The position numbers were made by a program, and so were the translations under genes. Shown here in pieces: positions 7,121-14,817 of a DNA stretch of 64,000 nt. The notes beneath the pieces are model-generated. The model had not been told where the DNA came from and made no database searches. It saw only the letters and a program-made list of their open reading frames with translations. The stretch lies in the NCBI RefSeq assembly GCF_030913705.1, contig NZ_CP133190.1, positions 1,116,001 through 1,180,000 of the forward strand, in the 5' to 3' direction. This DNA is from Anaerocolumna sp. MB42-C2 (lineage in GTDB: Bacteria; Bacillota; Clostridia; Lachnospirales; Lachnospiraceae). Each line of letters starts with the position of its first letter. The first letter of the stretch is position 1.

Positions 7121-7188
7121 ATAATAATCCCTTTAATTAATTTTGTCAATACATTTTTGTTGACTTAAGGGATTTTTTTTGATATATT
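7121..7188. promoter_or_regulatory. Divergent promoter/operator region of the element switch
   Basis: Leftward: TTGACA (complement of 7144-7149), 17-bp spacer, TATTAT (7121-7126), a near-consensus promoter for the 48-aa gene. Rightward: TTGACT 7160-7165, 17-bp spacer, TATATT 7183-7188, for the XRE repressor. An inverted repeat AATCCCTT (7126-7133) / AAGGGATT (7167-7174) touches both promoters and is the best operator candidate. This is the geometry of a CI/Cro-type switch. Confidence 0.65.
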
Positions 7189-7210
7189 TGTTTTTGGAGG
7201 TGATTAAACT

Positions 7211-7576
7211 TTGAATGAAAGATTGAAAGATCTTAGAAAATTTCTTAATCTAAATCAAGAAGATTTCGGAAAGAGATTGGGTGTAGGAAAAACTGCTATA
7301 TCTAAATTAGAAAAAGGTGAAAACAATTTAACTGATTCTATGGTAAAACTAATTTGTAAAGAATTTAATGTTGATTACATATGGCTTACAACAGGAAAAG
7401 GTGAAATGTTTATTGAGCCTGATATCGATGCTATGGAAATAATTGATCGCATTATGACCGGAGAAAATAAATTCCATAAGGATTTATTTAAGACATTTGC
7501 ACATTTGGATGAAGAGGATTTACTGGCTTTAGAAAGAATTATTGACAAATTCATAGAAATAAAAAAAGCCGACTAA
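7211..7576 (+). CDS. XRE/CI-like repressor
   Basis: The start is TTG 7211 with GGAGGTGA about 6 bases upstream. Residues 3-60 form a helix-turn-helix of the XRE family (LKDLRKFLNLNQEDFGKRLG, then VGKTAISKLEKGENN). A C-terminal helical tail (LDEEDLLALERIIDKFIEIKK) probably mediates dimerisation. No LexA-like peptidase domain is present, so induction would need an antirepressor or ligand. It faces the leftward early operon across a divergent promoter region. The last ~25 codons are duplicated at 8838-8906. Confidence 0.8.
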   Translation: MNERLKDLRKFLNLNQEDFGKRLGVGKTAISKLEKGENNLTDSMVKLICKEFNVDYIWLTTGKGEMFIEPDIDAMEIIDRIMTGENKFHKDLFKTFAHLDEEDLLALERIIDKFIEIKKAD

Positions 7577-7588
7577 TCGGCTTTTTTT
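7567..7588 (+). terminator. Rho-independent terminator of the XRE gene
   Basis: AGCCGA-loop-TCGGCT followed by T7. It overlaps the XRE stop codon and also the 3' end of the small convergent ORF. Confidence 0.75.
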
Positions 7589-7692
7589 GTGTAAATATAT
7601 AGAACCAGCTTATAGATTCTTTTTATGTTTGAGTTTCCGTTAATTTTATCAACCATTTTATGTATTGCATCTTTGTATTCTTTTTCATTCAT
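7573..7692 (-). CDS. 39-aa protein convergent to the XRE repressor (copy 1)
   Basis: ATG 7692 is preceded by GGGGGT at about 8 bases. The product MNEKEYKDAIHKMVDKINGN then SNIKRIYKLVLYIYTKKAD has an amphipathic C-terminal helix, a pattern common in small phage or mobile-element proteins next to XRE regulators. It ends inside the shared terminator. A paralogue of equal length is encoded at 8908-9027, and conservation of the reading frame in both copies supports it being real. Confidence 0.45.
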   Translation of the reverse strand: MNEKEYKDAIHKMVDKINGNSNIKRIYKLVLYIYTKKAD

Positions 7693-7885
7693 TTATTACA
7701 TACCCCCGTTGTAAAATCTCAGCCGCTAAGAAAATTATAGAACGTTTGTTCGTATTTTGCAAGGTTTAATTTTATTTATTATAACATAATCTTACATTTT
7801 TTACAAAATTTTCTTTCAATTTATTGAAATATGTCTTATTTTGGGATAATATAACATTATAAATAATTTATAAGGGGGAAGATAT

Positions 7886-8824
7886 ATGCATGAGTATGAT
7901 TTTATTGCTATTGATTTCGAAATAGCAAATAACAACATGAATAGTGCCTGCTCAGTTGGTATTGCAGCTGTCAAAGATTTAAAAATTGTTGAAAGTGAAT
8001 ATCATTTAATCAAACCACCTACAGATAATTTTCGAAAGGAAAATACTGAGGTTCATGGTATAACTTTAGATGATGTTAAGAACGCCGATTCATTTCCTAT
8101 TATCTGGGAAAAGATAAAAAAATATTTCGGAAGCTTTGTTATTGCTCATAACGCACATTTTGATATGTCTGTATTAAAGAATTCTTTCGATACATATGAT
8201 ATGGAAATACCTCAATTTTATTACCTGGACAGTATCACTATTTCTAATACTATATGCAGTACTGCAATTGGTACTTCTTTAAAAGATAGAACCGATTATT
8301 TCAGTATAGATTTGCAAAATCATCACAATGCCTTAGAAGATGCCACTGCATGCGCCAATATTGTAATCTGCTCCATAAAAGCAGGAGATATGATTAGTTT
8401 AGCTGATTATATCAATAAATACTATACCGTGAATCCGCATAGCTTCTCAGATATAAAAGCCAATAAAACTTTTAATGCCTCCAAACGTCCGGCATATTCA
8501 AACGTAAAGATTTCAGACATTGTAGCTACCACAACTACCTTTAATAAAAAGCACCCTTTCTATAAGAAAAATATTGTACTAACCGGGGAATTAACCACAT
8601 TAGACAGAAAGGAAGCAATGCAGAAAATTGTTGATGTTGGTGGTCTCGTTAAAAGCGGAGTTTCATCAGTTACACATTATCTAGTGGTGGGTAGACAGGA
8701 TAAAAAATTAGTCGGTGAAGACGGCCTGAGTGGTAAAGAAGAAAAGGTTTATGATTTGATTTCACAGGGATATAAAATTAAGATTATAAATGAAGAGGAA
8801 TTCATTAAGTTATTGTCTGAATAA
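7886..8824 (+). CDS. DEDDh 3'-5' exonuclease with C-terminal BRCT domain
   Basis: The N-terminal ~165 residues are a DnaQ/PolC-epsilon-like exonuclease: D10 and E12 (AIDFE), D93 in AHNAHFD, and H147/D152 in HHNALEDA complete the DEDDh set. Residues ~225-310 form a BRCT domain (IVLTGEL...GGLVKSGVSSVTHYLVVG), related to the DNA ligase BRCT module. The protein would trim DNA 3' ends and bind DNA ends or nicks through the BRCT domain. ATG 7886 follows AAGGGGG. It is alone on the plus strand between two duplicated segments, which suggests an inserted cargo gene. Repair or defence roles are both possible. Confidence 0.85.
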   Translation: MHEYDFIAIDFEIANNNMNSACSVGIAAVKDLKIVESEYHLIKPPTDNFRKENTEVHGITLDDVKNADSFPIIWEKIKKYFGSFVIAHNAHFDMSVLKNSFDTYDMEIPQFYYLDSITISNTICSTAIGTSLKDRTDYFSIDLQNHHNALEDATACANIVICSIKAGDMISLADYINKYYTVNPHSFSDIKANKTFNASKRPAYSNVKISDIVATTTTFNKKHPFYKKNIVLTGELTTLDRKEAMQKIVDVGGLVKSGVSSVTHYLVVGRQDKKLVGEDGLSGKEEKVYDLISQGYKIKIINEEEFIKLLSE

Positions 8825-8837
8825 TCTGGTTACAAAT

Positions 8838-8906
8838 TTGGATGAAGAGGATTTACTGGCTTTAGAAAGAATTATAGACAAATTCATAGAAATAAAAAAG
8901 CCGATA
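8838..8906 (+). pseudogene. 3' fragment of an XRE repressor gene
   Basis: These bases encode LDEEDLLALERIIDKFIEIK, identical to the end of the intact repressor at 7211-7576, but with no helix-turn-helix portion upstream; the exonuclease gene ends 14 bases before. It is a decayed remnant created by the duplication and now serves only as the sequence before the terminator. Confidence 0.75.
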
Positions 8907-8907
8907 G

Positions 8908-9027
8908 CTATTCGGCTTTTTTTGTGTAAATATAAAGAACCAGTTTATAGATCCTTTTTATGTTTGATTTTCCAGTAATCTTATCGACCATTTTATGTAT
9001 TGCTTCTTTGTATTCGTTTTCGTCCAT
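8908..9027 (-). CDS. 39-aa protein (copy 2)
   Basis: ATG 9027 follows AGGGG at about 9 bases. The product MDENEYKEAIHKMVDKITGK then SNIKRIYKLVLYIYTKKAE differs from copy 1 at only a few, mostly conservative positions, which suggests purifying selection after duplication. No function known. Confidence 0.45.
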   Translation of the reverse strand: MDENEYKEAIHKMVDKITGKSNIKRIYKLVLYIYTKKAE

Positions 9028-9169
9028 TAATTTTATTCCCCTGTATGTAATTACTTTCAGCCGCTAAATAAAATTATAGATCATATGTTTGTTTTTGTAT
9101 GTTTTATTTCCCTTTTATTATTATTAATAAATCTAATTGGTGAATAATCTTGAAACATTAATAGTATTT

Positions 9170-10462
9170 TCAAGTTAAATTAATAATCTTAAAAAACATA
9201 TTTTTATCATAATTATCTATTAATATTCTGTCTAAATTATATTTATAATTTGAATTTGCCTTAAACATAAAGTCATATGTACTTAAAATGATTCCTAATT
9301 TTTTGTTTTCATCTGACTCTCTTGAAATAACTCTTAAAGTGTATGAATTTATAATTGAACTTTCTCTAAGTAAATTTTCTAGTTCTGTTCTTAATTTTCC
9401 ATTTAAAAATAATCTAGCCTTTTCAACATCTTTTATGCTTAAAGCCAATATGATTGGCCCGAAAACTTGCAACAAATAAGAAAGACCCGAATTCTCCATA
9501 GAATTAATATCCCCAGTCATTTTAAATATTTTTTGATAATATATATTATAATCTCTAATAGAAAATTTATAGTAATTTCCAATTTCACCCATTATTTTTT
9601 GAAAATATTTTTCAGAATTACTGTACGGATCAATAAACTTAATGTAATCATCTACATTAATATCTTTCAAAGAAAATTGAAAATCAAAAAATCTGTTCAA
9701 ATAAGTGGTTCCATCAAAATGATACCCATAAAAATTTTTTATAGTATGTACTAATTGTTCTTTGTTTGTAGCGAACAAGAAAATTACTCTTTCATCATCA
9801 AAAAAATGTTTGACCTTTTCAAGTAATTTTACTGCATAATCTGGCCTACATCTATCCAATTCGTCTATGATTATAAGAAGTTTTTGAGTATGCTCTGTGA
9901 TTATATCATTAAATATTGATTTTAATATTGATTTAATTTCTTCTTCTATAAGCACAGATTTTATATAAGTTTCTGGTTTTTCAATTAATTTCTCAAAATT
10001 AATATTAATACCTGTAAATGATACTAAAGAAGTAGCTAATGAAGCAATTTTTTCTTTAGCTTTGCTTATTTTTACTGCATCATCATTTCCATATCCACTT
10101 TTTATAATTGAAAATATAATTGATAATAATGGATCATTATGATCATCATATAGCCACGAATCATAATATATCGGAATAAAAGTTTTTTTCATTTCAAGAT
10201 ATTTTAAGTAATTACTATTCTTTACAATTTGTCTTATACGACTGTTAGTGTTATTCCTATAATAATTTAAAAGCAATTCCAACTGTTTAACAAAAAAAGT
10301 CTTGCCATTTCCCCAATTAGAATCTAATGATATATTAACGCTTCCATCAATTCCATCTAATATCATTAAAAAATCTGCTATTTCCTGGTTTCTTCCTATA
10401 CAATCAATCTCTAAAGTATTTAATAAGTTTTCTTCTGTTACACTAAGTTCAAATTTCTTCAT
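9170..10462 (-). CDS. KAP-family P-loop NTPase
   Basis: The 430-aa protein has Walker A in SNWGNGKTFF near residues 48-57, the W-x-x-x-D segment SWLYDDHNDPL near 102-112, and Walker B IIIDELDRCRPDYA near 197-210, followed by FLFATNKEQL. This is the KAP P-loop NTPase pattern, a STAND-related family with members such as the T7-exclusion protein PifA. I see no clear pair of membrane helices inserted in the P-loop domain, unlike some KAP proteins. It lies 22 bases after the 283-aa gene in one operon. The pairing and the mobile context suggest phage exclusion; that is inference. Confidence 0.8.
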   Translation of the reverse strand: MKKFELSVTEENLLNTLEIDCIGRNQEIADFLMILDGIDGSVNISLDSNWGNGKTFFVKQLELLLNYYRNNTNSRIRQIVKNSNYLKYLEMKKTFIPIYYDSWLYDDHNDPLLSIIFSIIKSGYGNDDAVKISKAKEKIASLATSLVSFTGININFEKLIEKPETYIKSVLIEEEIKSILKSIFNDIITEHTQKLLIIIDELDRCRPDYAVKLLEKVKHFFDDERVIFLFATNKEQLVHTIKNFYGYHFDGTTYLNRFFDFQFSLKDINVDDYIKFIDPYSNSEKYFQKIMGEIGNYYKFSIRDYNIYYQKIFKMTGDINSMENSGLSYLLQVFGPIILALSIKDVEKARLFLNGKLRTELENLLRESSIINSYTLRVISRESDENKKLGIILSTYDFMFKANSNYKYNLDRILIDNYDKNMFFKIINLT

Positions 10463-10484
10463 AAGTATTTACCTCACCTAATTA

Positions 10485-11336
10485 TTAACATTTATTATCA
10501 ATAAATAAATTAAACTTAATTTTCCTGTCTGGTTCATACAGCCAACATCCAGTCTTTTCGAATATTAGCTTAATTGTTAAATTTTCTTCTTCCGAAATTT
10601 TCAAAGTTTTGCGAAAATCACTTTCGTTTGATCTTTCAAAGTCTTCTTCTTTAGAAAGTGTATCTATAATCTTATCAGTATCAATTACATCATATATATT
10701 GTATCCCGAAGTACATATTCCTCCTCCAAAAGGATAATATGTACTTCCATCTTTTGTCGTAATTAATGTATTGACACCATTATACCTAAGTACGTATTTC
10801 TCCTTAGGTTCTAAATGGTCACCAGTAATCATTCTTGCTTTATAGACATCAATCAATTCTGGCCAATTATTGTGTAAAATTTCTAACAATTCAGAATTTA
10901 CCCAAACTAAAGGATACTTCTTCCCATGTGGCATTGCTTGTATAACATAAGCATCTGTCTCAGTAAACATAGTGAATAATACATATTCCGTGCCTTTTCG
11001 CTTAAAATGAAGATGTGTTATTCCCCAATCATTAAGCATTAGTTCTTTAAAGTTTTCATCCTTTTCTAATTTACGAGATAAATAGGGATATAAGTCATTA
11101 CCATTTCTTATCATTTTTTTAATTTCTTCATAATCGTTTGCATGTTTTGACGGAACACATAGCTCCTTGGATTCATGAATAGTCCTTTTGTTATTACTAA
11201 TTACTATTCTTTTTAAATTTAAATAATTAGTAGTATTCCATTCAATTGTAGCACTCTGGTTATATAATTTCCCCAATATCACCATTTCCTTTTCCAAGTA
11301 TTTCTTCCAATCTTCCATAAAATTTAACTCTATCAT
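10485..11336 (-). CDS. Partner protein of the KAP NTPase, HxH motif, unknown family
   Basis: ATG 11336 follows GAGGAGGAAAT. The 283-aa protein contains DLYPYLSRKLEKD near residue 83 and then NDWGITHLHFKRKGTEYVLF near 107-126. The WGI.HLH segment recurs in proteins of unknown function that I associate with mobile regions and may bind a metal or be catalytic. No membrane or signal segment is seen. It is the first gene of a two-gene operon with the KAP NTPase, so it may be effector or sensor for it. The function is not known. Confidence 0.6.
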   Translation of the reverse strand: MIELNFMEDWKKYLEKEMVILGKLYNQSATIEWNTTNYLNLKRIVISNNKRTIHESKELCVPSKHANDYEEIKKMIRNGNDLYPYLSRKLEKDENFKELMLNDWGITHLHFKRKGTEYVLFTMFTETDAYVIQAMPHGKKYPLVWVNSELLEILHNNWPELIDVYKARMITGDHLEPKEKYVLRYNGVNTLITTKDGSTYYPFGGGICTSGYNIYDVIDTDKIIDTLSKEEDFERSNESDFRKTLKISEEENLTIKLIFEKTGCWLYEPDRKIKFNLFIDNKC

Positions 11337-11741
11337 ATTTCCTCCTCTAATTAGAGTTACTCTTTAAACATCCAAACAGTTATATTAGTTCATAATTACC
11401 AGTTTGTATATTATATTAAGTAAAGCGGCTTGCTCTACATTTAGCATATGATCACCAACCTTTGTAATTATTTAACATTATTTTATCACAAAATGGATGT
11501 TTGTACAATTTATTTACTCCTGTCATTTCCATATCTCTTAAGGATTATTTCTTACTTGATCTTATCTCCCTCCAATTCATTTTAAGTCGGCAACACAAAA
11601 TAATATTGTACTAATTTATAGAATAATAGTTAATGCTTTTATTATCTCTATTTAATCTTTCCATTGACATACGCACATAACAGGCGCATAATAATATTCA
11701 TAAGTAAGACCTAGTAATATAATTTTAGGAGGGATAACATT
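11337..11741 (+). promoter_or_regulatory. Intergenic region with promoter for the DUF4160 operon
   Basis: This 405-bp AT-rich gap separates divergent operons. The only clear signal is TTGACA at 11664-11669, a 17-bp spacer and CATAAT at 11687-11692, reading toward the DUF4160 gene. No ORF or repeat was found in the rest. Confidence 0.6.
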
Positions 11742-12008
11742 ATGCCGGAGTTAAGTAGATTTCAGGGGATGATAATAAAGATGTTGTTTTTGGATGATGA
11801 TAAACATCATAAACCGCATGTACATGTATACTATGGAGATTATGAAGCTTCTGTGGGAATTGACGGTGAATTGCTTGCAGGTTCTATCCCTGTAAAACAA
11901 TTAAAGATATTAACTGCCTGGCTGATCATACATGAAGATGAATTGTATATGGCTTGGAACAACGCAGTAAGAGGCTTACATTTTGATAAGATAGAACCTT
12001 TAAAATAA
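11742..12008 (+). CDS. DUF4160 protein
   Basis: The 88-aa protein starts MPELSRFQGMIIKMLFLDDD and contains KHHKPHVHVYYGDYEASVGI, the H-rich core of DUF4160. The family usually occurs with DUF2442, and such pairs are suspected toxin-antitoxin-like modules, without firm biochemical proof that I can cite. A clear AGGAGG precedes the ATG and a sigma-A promoter lies 50 bases upstream. The DUF2442 partner follows 21 bases later. Confidence 0.85.
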   Translation: MPELSRFQGMIIKMLFLDDDKHHKPHVHVYYGDYEASVGIDGELLAGSIPVKQLKILTAWLIIHEDELYMAWNNAVRGLHFDKIEPLK

Positions 12009-12029
12009 AAAGAATGGAGGTATTTAAGT

Positions 12030-12326
12030 ATGTATATAATTAATGGTATTGCTTATGCAGGTGAACCAACGGAAACAATTAAAGTGAAATCCGTTAAGGT
12101 AGTTTCTGACCTTTGTCTGCTTATAACATTTTCGACAGGTGAAAAACGTATCTTTGATGCTACTACCTTGTTACAATATCCCGTATATCAGCCTTTAACA
12201 AATGAAGAACTATTTAAACAGGCATATATTGAGGGCGGAACTGTCGTATGGGATAACGGAGAGATTGATATAGCACCGGAGACCTTGTATCATAACAGTT
12301 TTAAATACGATGAAATCAATGTGTGA
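12030..12326 (+). CDS. DUF2442 protein
   Basis: The 98-aa product (MYIINGIAYAGEP...VKVVSDLCLLITFSTGEKRIFDA...EGGTVVWDNGEIDIAPETLY) has the DUF2442 pattern of a beta-rich fold ending in V.W..G.DI.PE.LY. AATGGAGG lies 9 bases before the ATG. It forms a pair with the preceding DUF4160 gene. Function unknown beyond the suspected antitoxin-like role. Confidence 0.85.
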   Translation: MYIINGIAYAGEPTETIKVKSVKVVSDLCLLITFSTGEKRIFDATTLLQYPVYQPLTNEELFKQAYIEGGTVVWDNGEIDIAPETLYHNSFKYDEINV

Positions 12327-12346
12327 ATGTACAAAGGAGAGGTATT

Positions 12347-12760
12347 ATGCGTAAATTAACTTATCTGGCTGTACTGGAACCCTCTAAGGATGGTTACGGT
12401 GTATATTATCCGGATTTACCCGGCTGTATCAGTACCGGAAATGATATCGAAGATGCTCAAAAAAATGCTAAGGAAGCATTAGAATTACATGTCTATGGTA
12501 TGGAAAAAGGCAATAAGAAACTTCCTCTGCCCACCTATTCTTTGAAAACTAAGGATATAGAGGGCCGTATTGTTACTCCTATTACCATCTTTCCTGACAT
12601 TGTACGCAACGATCAGGATAACCGGCGTGTTAAAACCAATGTAACTATCCCCTTATGGTTAAAGGATAAGGCAGAGGCGAGCGGTGTCAATTATTCCAGA
12701 TTATTGGAAGTATCTTTAATGGATTACCTAGGTCTTACCGGCAAAGACTTAAGAAGCTAA
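12347..12760 (+). CDS. HicB-like antitoxin, no adjacent HicA
   Basis: The start is ATG 12347, preceded by AAAGGAGAGG; an earlier in-frame codon overlaps the DUF2442 gene. Residues 1-60 form the HicB partial RNase H fold (LAVLEPSKDGYGVYYPDLPG, then DIEDAQKNAKEALELH). The C-terminus (KTNVTIPLWLKDKAEASGVN then YSRLLEVSLMDYLGL) is a ribbon-helix-helix-like DNA-binding tail. HicB normally neutralises HicA mRNA interferase, but no ~60-codon HicA frame is visible on either side. It may be an orphan regulator or may have lost its toxin. Confidence 0.8.
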   Translation: MRKLTYLAVLEPSKDGYGVYYPDLPGCISTGNDIEDAQKNAKEALELHVYGMEKGNKKLPLPTYSLKTKDIEGRIVTPITIFPDIVRNDQDNRRVKTNVTIPLWLKDKAEASGVNYSRLLEVSLMDYLGLTGKDLRS

Positions 12761-12770
12761 GGAGTTAACG

Positions 12771-14363
12771 ATGCAAGAAGAATACGCAATCTACTTAAGA
12801 AAATCCCGCGCTGACATGGAAGCGGAGGCCCATGGAGAGGGTGAAACTCTCCTCCGCCATGAGAAGACGCTATTAGATTTAGCCAGAAAGTTAAATCTAA
12901 ATGTCACTGAAATCTATAGAGAAATCGTATCGGGTGAGACCATTGCCGCCAGGCCGGTGATGCAGCTGCTGCTCTCCGAAGTGGAGCAGGGTAAATGGAA
13001 AGGTGTCCTGGTTATGGAAGTGGAACGTCTGGCAAGAGGTGATACTATCGACCAGGGAATTGTATCCCAGGCGTTTAAGTTCTCTGGTACCAGGATTATC
13101 ACACCGGTTAAAACCTATGACCCCTCCAACGAATTCGATGAGGAATACTTTGAATTTGGTTTATTTATGAGCCGCAGAGAATTTAAGACCATTAACCGCC
13201 GGATTCAGCGCGGCAGAATTGCATCGGTGAAAGAGGGTAAATATATCTCCTCCGTTGCTCCATACGGTTATGAACGAATCAAGTTAAGAAACGAAAAAGG
13301 TTATAGTCTAAAAATAAATGAAGAACAGGCCAAGGTTATCCGGATGATTTATAATTGGTATGTCTACGGTGATCTGCTGCCGGATGGTAAGAAAGAGATG
13401 TTAGGCTGCACTAAGATAGCCAGGAAGTTAGATTCCATGTCGATAAAACCCATGATTAAAGCTTCCTGGTCCAGAGCCTCTATTAAAGATATCTTAGAAA
13501 ACCCTGTATACATAGGCAAAATTCGCTGGCAGCACAGAAAAGAAGTAAAACAGATTCGCAATAATGTAATATCCATTACCCGGCCTAATGCTACGGACTA
13601 TATTCTGGCCGACGGTTTGCATGACGCAATTATTGAGGATGAAACCTGGTACAAAGCACAGGACATCTTAAAGAAGAGGGGTAAGCCTCCTATTCCGGGA
13701 AGTGCAGTCCTTAAGAACCCTCTGGCCGGTATCGTATACTGCGGTAAATGCGGTACCATGCTGACACGTCTTGCACCCAATAAAAAGACAGCTTACGATT
13801 CCATGAAGTGTCCCAATATGTATTGTAATAATATCTCCTCTCCCCTTACTGTTGTGGAGGATTCCATTATCGATGCCCTTGAGGACTGGCTGAACAATTT
13901 TAAGTTCCAATGGAACAGCAAAAAGCAAGACCTGCCTTATGAACAGTCAATCAAAGACAAAGAAGCCATCTTACGTGATATCAATTCCCAGTTAACCAAG
14001 TTACGCAACCAGCTGGATAAGACCTTTGAATTATTGGAGCAGGAAGTTTATACAACCGAAGAATTCCAGGACAGACGGAAGAAGTTAACGGAACAGATCA
14101 ATACCCTGGAGGAAACAAAGCTTTCCCTGTTAAAAGAAATAAACGCTTTAAAGGAACAATATAATAATAATGATATCCTGATTCCTAAGATTGAACATCT
14201 GTTGGAAGTGTATTATGATCTGGAGGATGCCACCTCCCGGAACGAACTTCTGAAAGAAGTATTAGAAAAAGTGGACTACATAAAAACAGAGCCCAATAAG
14301 AAAGGAAAGCGGGAAAACCGCAATTTTACTATAGATATCTTTCCAAAAACAACTCAGATATAA
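12771..14363 (+). CDS. Large serine recombinase (element integrase)
   Basis: The 530-aa protein has the catalytic serine at residue 12 (IYLRKSRAD), the resolvase core with VMEVERLARGD and the conserved R-rich segment, a recombinase domain (APYGYERIKL), a zinc ribbon (YCGKCGTM...CPNMYCNN, ~323-350) and a long C-terminal coiled coil (about 390-480) that controls integration versus excision. ATG 12771 follows AAGGAG. The gene ends about 30 bp before the GH18 fragment, the normal location next to the attachment site. It should integrate and excise the element at that site. No separate excisionase was recognised in the visible part. Confidence 0.95.
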   Translation: MQEEYAIYLRKSRADMEAEAHGEGETLLRHEKTLLDLARKLNLNVTEIYREIVSGETIAARPVMQLLLSEVEQGKWKGVLVMEVERLARGDTIDQGIVSQAFKFSGTRIITPVKTYDPSNEFDEEYFEFGLFMSRREFKTINRRIQRGRIASVKEGKYISSVAPYGYERIKLRNEKGYSLKINEEQAKVIRMIYNWYVYGDLLPDGKKEMLGCTKIARKLDSMSIKPMIKASWSRASIKDILENPVYIGKIRWQHRKEVKQIRNNVISITRPNATDYILADGLHDAIIEDETWYKAQDILKKRGKPPIPGSAVLKNPLAGIVYCGKCGTMLTRLAPNKKTAYDSMKCPNMYCNNISSPLTVVEDSIIDALEDWLNNFKFQWNSKKQDLPYEQSIKDKEAILRDINSQLTKLRNQLDKTFELLEQEVYTTEEFQDRRKKLTEQINTLEETKLSLLKEINALKEQYNNNDILIPKIEHLLEVYYDLEDATSRNELLKEVLEKVDYIKTEPNKKGKRENRNFTIDIFPKTTQI

Positions 14364-14400
14364 TGACCTATAACTTGCATGTGCATATACATTTGGCCCT
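14364..14400. other. Probable attachment junction (attR-type) of the element
   Basis: Homology to the interrupted GH18 gene starts at GGCCCTCCA (14395 onward), while the recombinase stop is at 14363. The crossover must lie in or next to this segment. The other half-site is left of the window, so the core cannot be defined here. Confidence 0.6.
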
Positions 14401-14817
14401 CCAATGGCTACAGCGCCACTTGCAAGTGTGAGAAGGGTTTTAGAATATGGCGTATCGGTAATTGACCCGGATAAGATCCTAATGGGCATGCCTAACTACG
14501 CTTATGACTGGCCCTTACCTTTTATTAAACAACAGACTTCAGCCGAATCTATCAGTAATGTACAGGCAATTGAACGGGCAGTCCAATATGGTGTGGCTAT
14601 TCAATTTGATGAACAGGCACAAACTCCTTTTTATTATTATACAGACGCTCAAGGAGTAGCACATGTGGTTTGGTTTGAAGATGCCAGAAGCATGAATGCG
14701 AAATATAGATTAATACCTGAATACAATCTAACAGGTGCTGGAATATGGCAGATTATGAATTTCTTCCCCCAGAGCTGGCTGATAGTGAATAACCTTTTTA
14801 CCATAGCCAAAGTTTAA
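14395..14817 (+). pseudogene. 3' part of a spore GH18 hydrolase (YaaH/SleL type) interrupted by the element
   Basis: The frame reads GPPMATAPLASVRRVLEYG, then PDKILMGMPNYAYDWPLPF, and ends GAGIWQIMNFFPQSWLIVNN. These are the C-terminal ~140 residues of LysM-GH18 proteins such as SleL and YaaH, which act on spore cortex peptidoglycan. The catalytic DxxDxE motif and the LysM repeats are missing; they should lie left of the element. The frame is undamaged, so precise excision could restore a full gene. Translation from ATG 14404 alone would give an inactive fragment. Confidence 0.8.

Larger units (their letters stand above)
7503..7692. repeat. Left copy of ~190-bp direct duplication
   Basis: This segment (XRE 3' end, terminator, small convergent ORF) is repeated with roughly 90% identity at 8838-9027. 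The two copies flank the exonuclease-BRCT gene. Shared blocks include the LDEEDLLALERII coding stretch, the GCCGA...TCGGC terminator and the ORF starting near 7692/9027. Confidence 0.8.
8838..9027. repeat. Right copy of ~190-bp direct duplication
   Basis: Partner of 7503-7692. Both the terminator (GCCGATAGCTATTCGGC then T7 at about 8900-8923) and the 39-aa ORF are retained, with scattered substitutions, so the duplication is not recent. Confidence 0.8.

Noticed and set aside
9467-9754. 95-codon plus-strand ORF opposite the KAP gene
   Set aside because: Antisense shadow, low complexity Ile/Lys-rich, no ribosome binding site.
13364-13928. Several minus-strand ORFs inside the serine recombinase gene
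   Set aside because: Shadows of the recombinase reading frame with no ribosome binding sites or recognisable domains.
14404-14817. Independent 137-aa gene
   Set aside because: It lacks a ribosome binding site, and homology to GH18 starts 9 bases before its first ATG, so it is a gene fragment.
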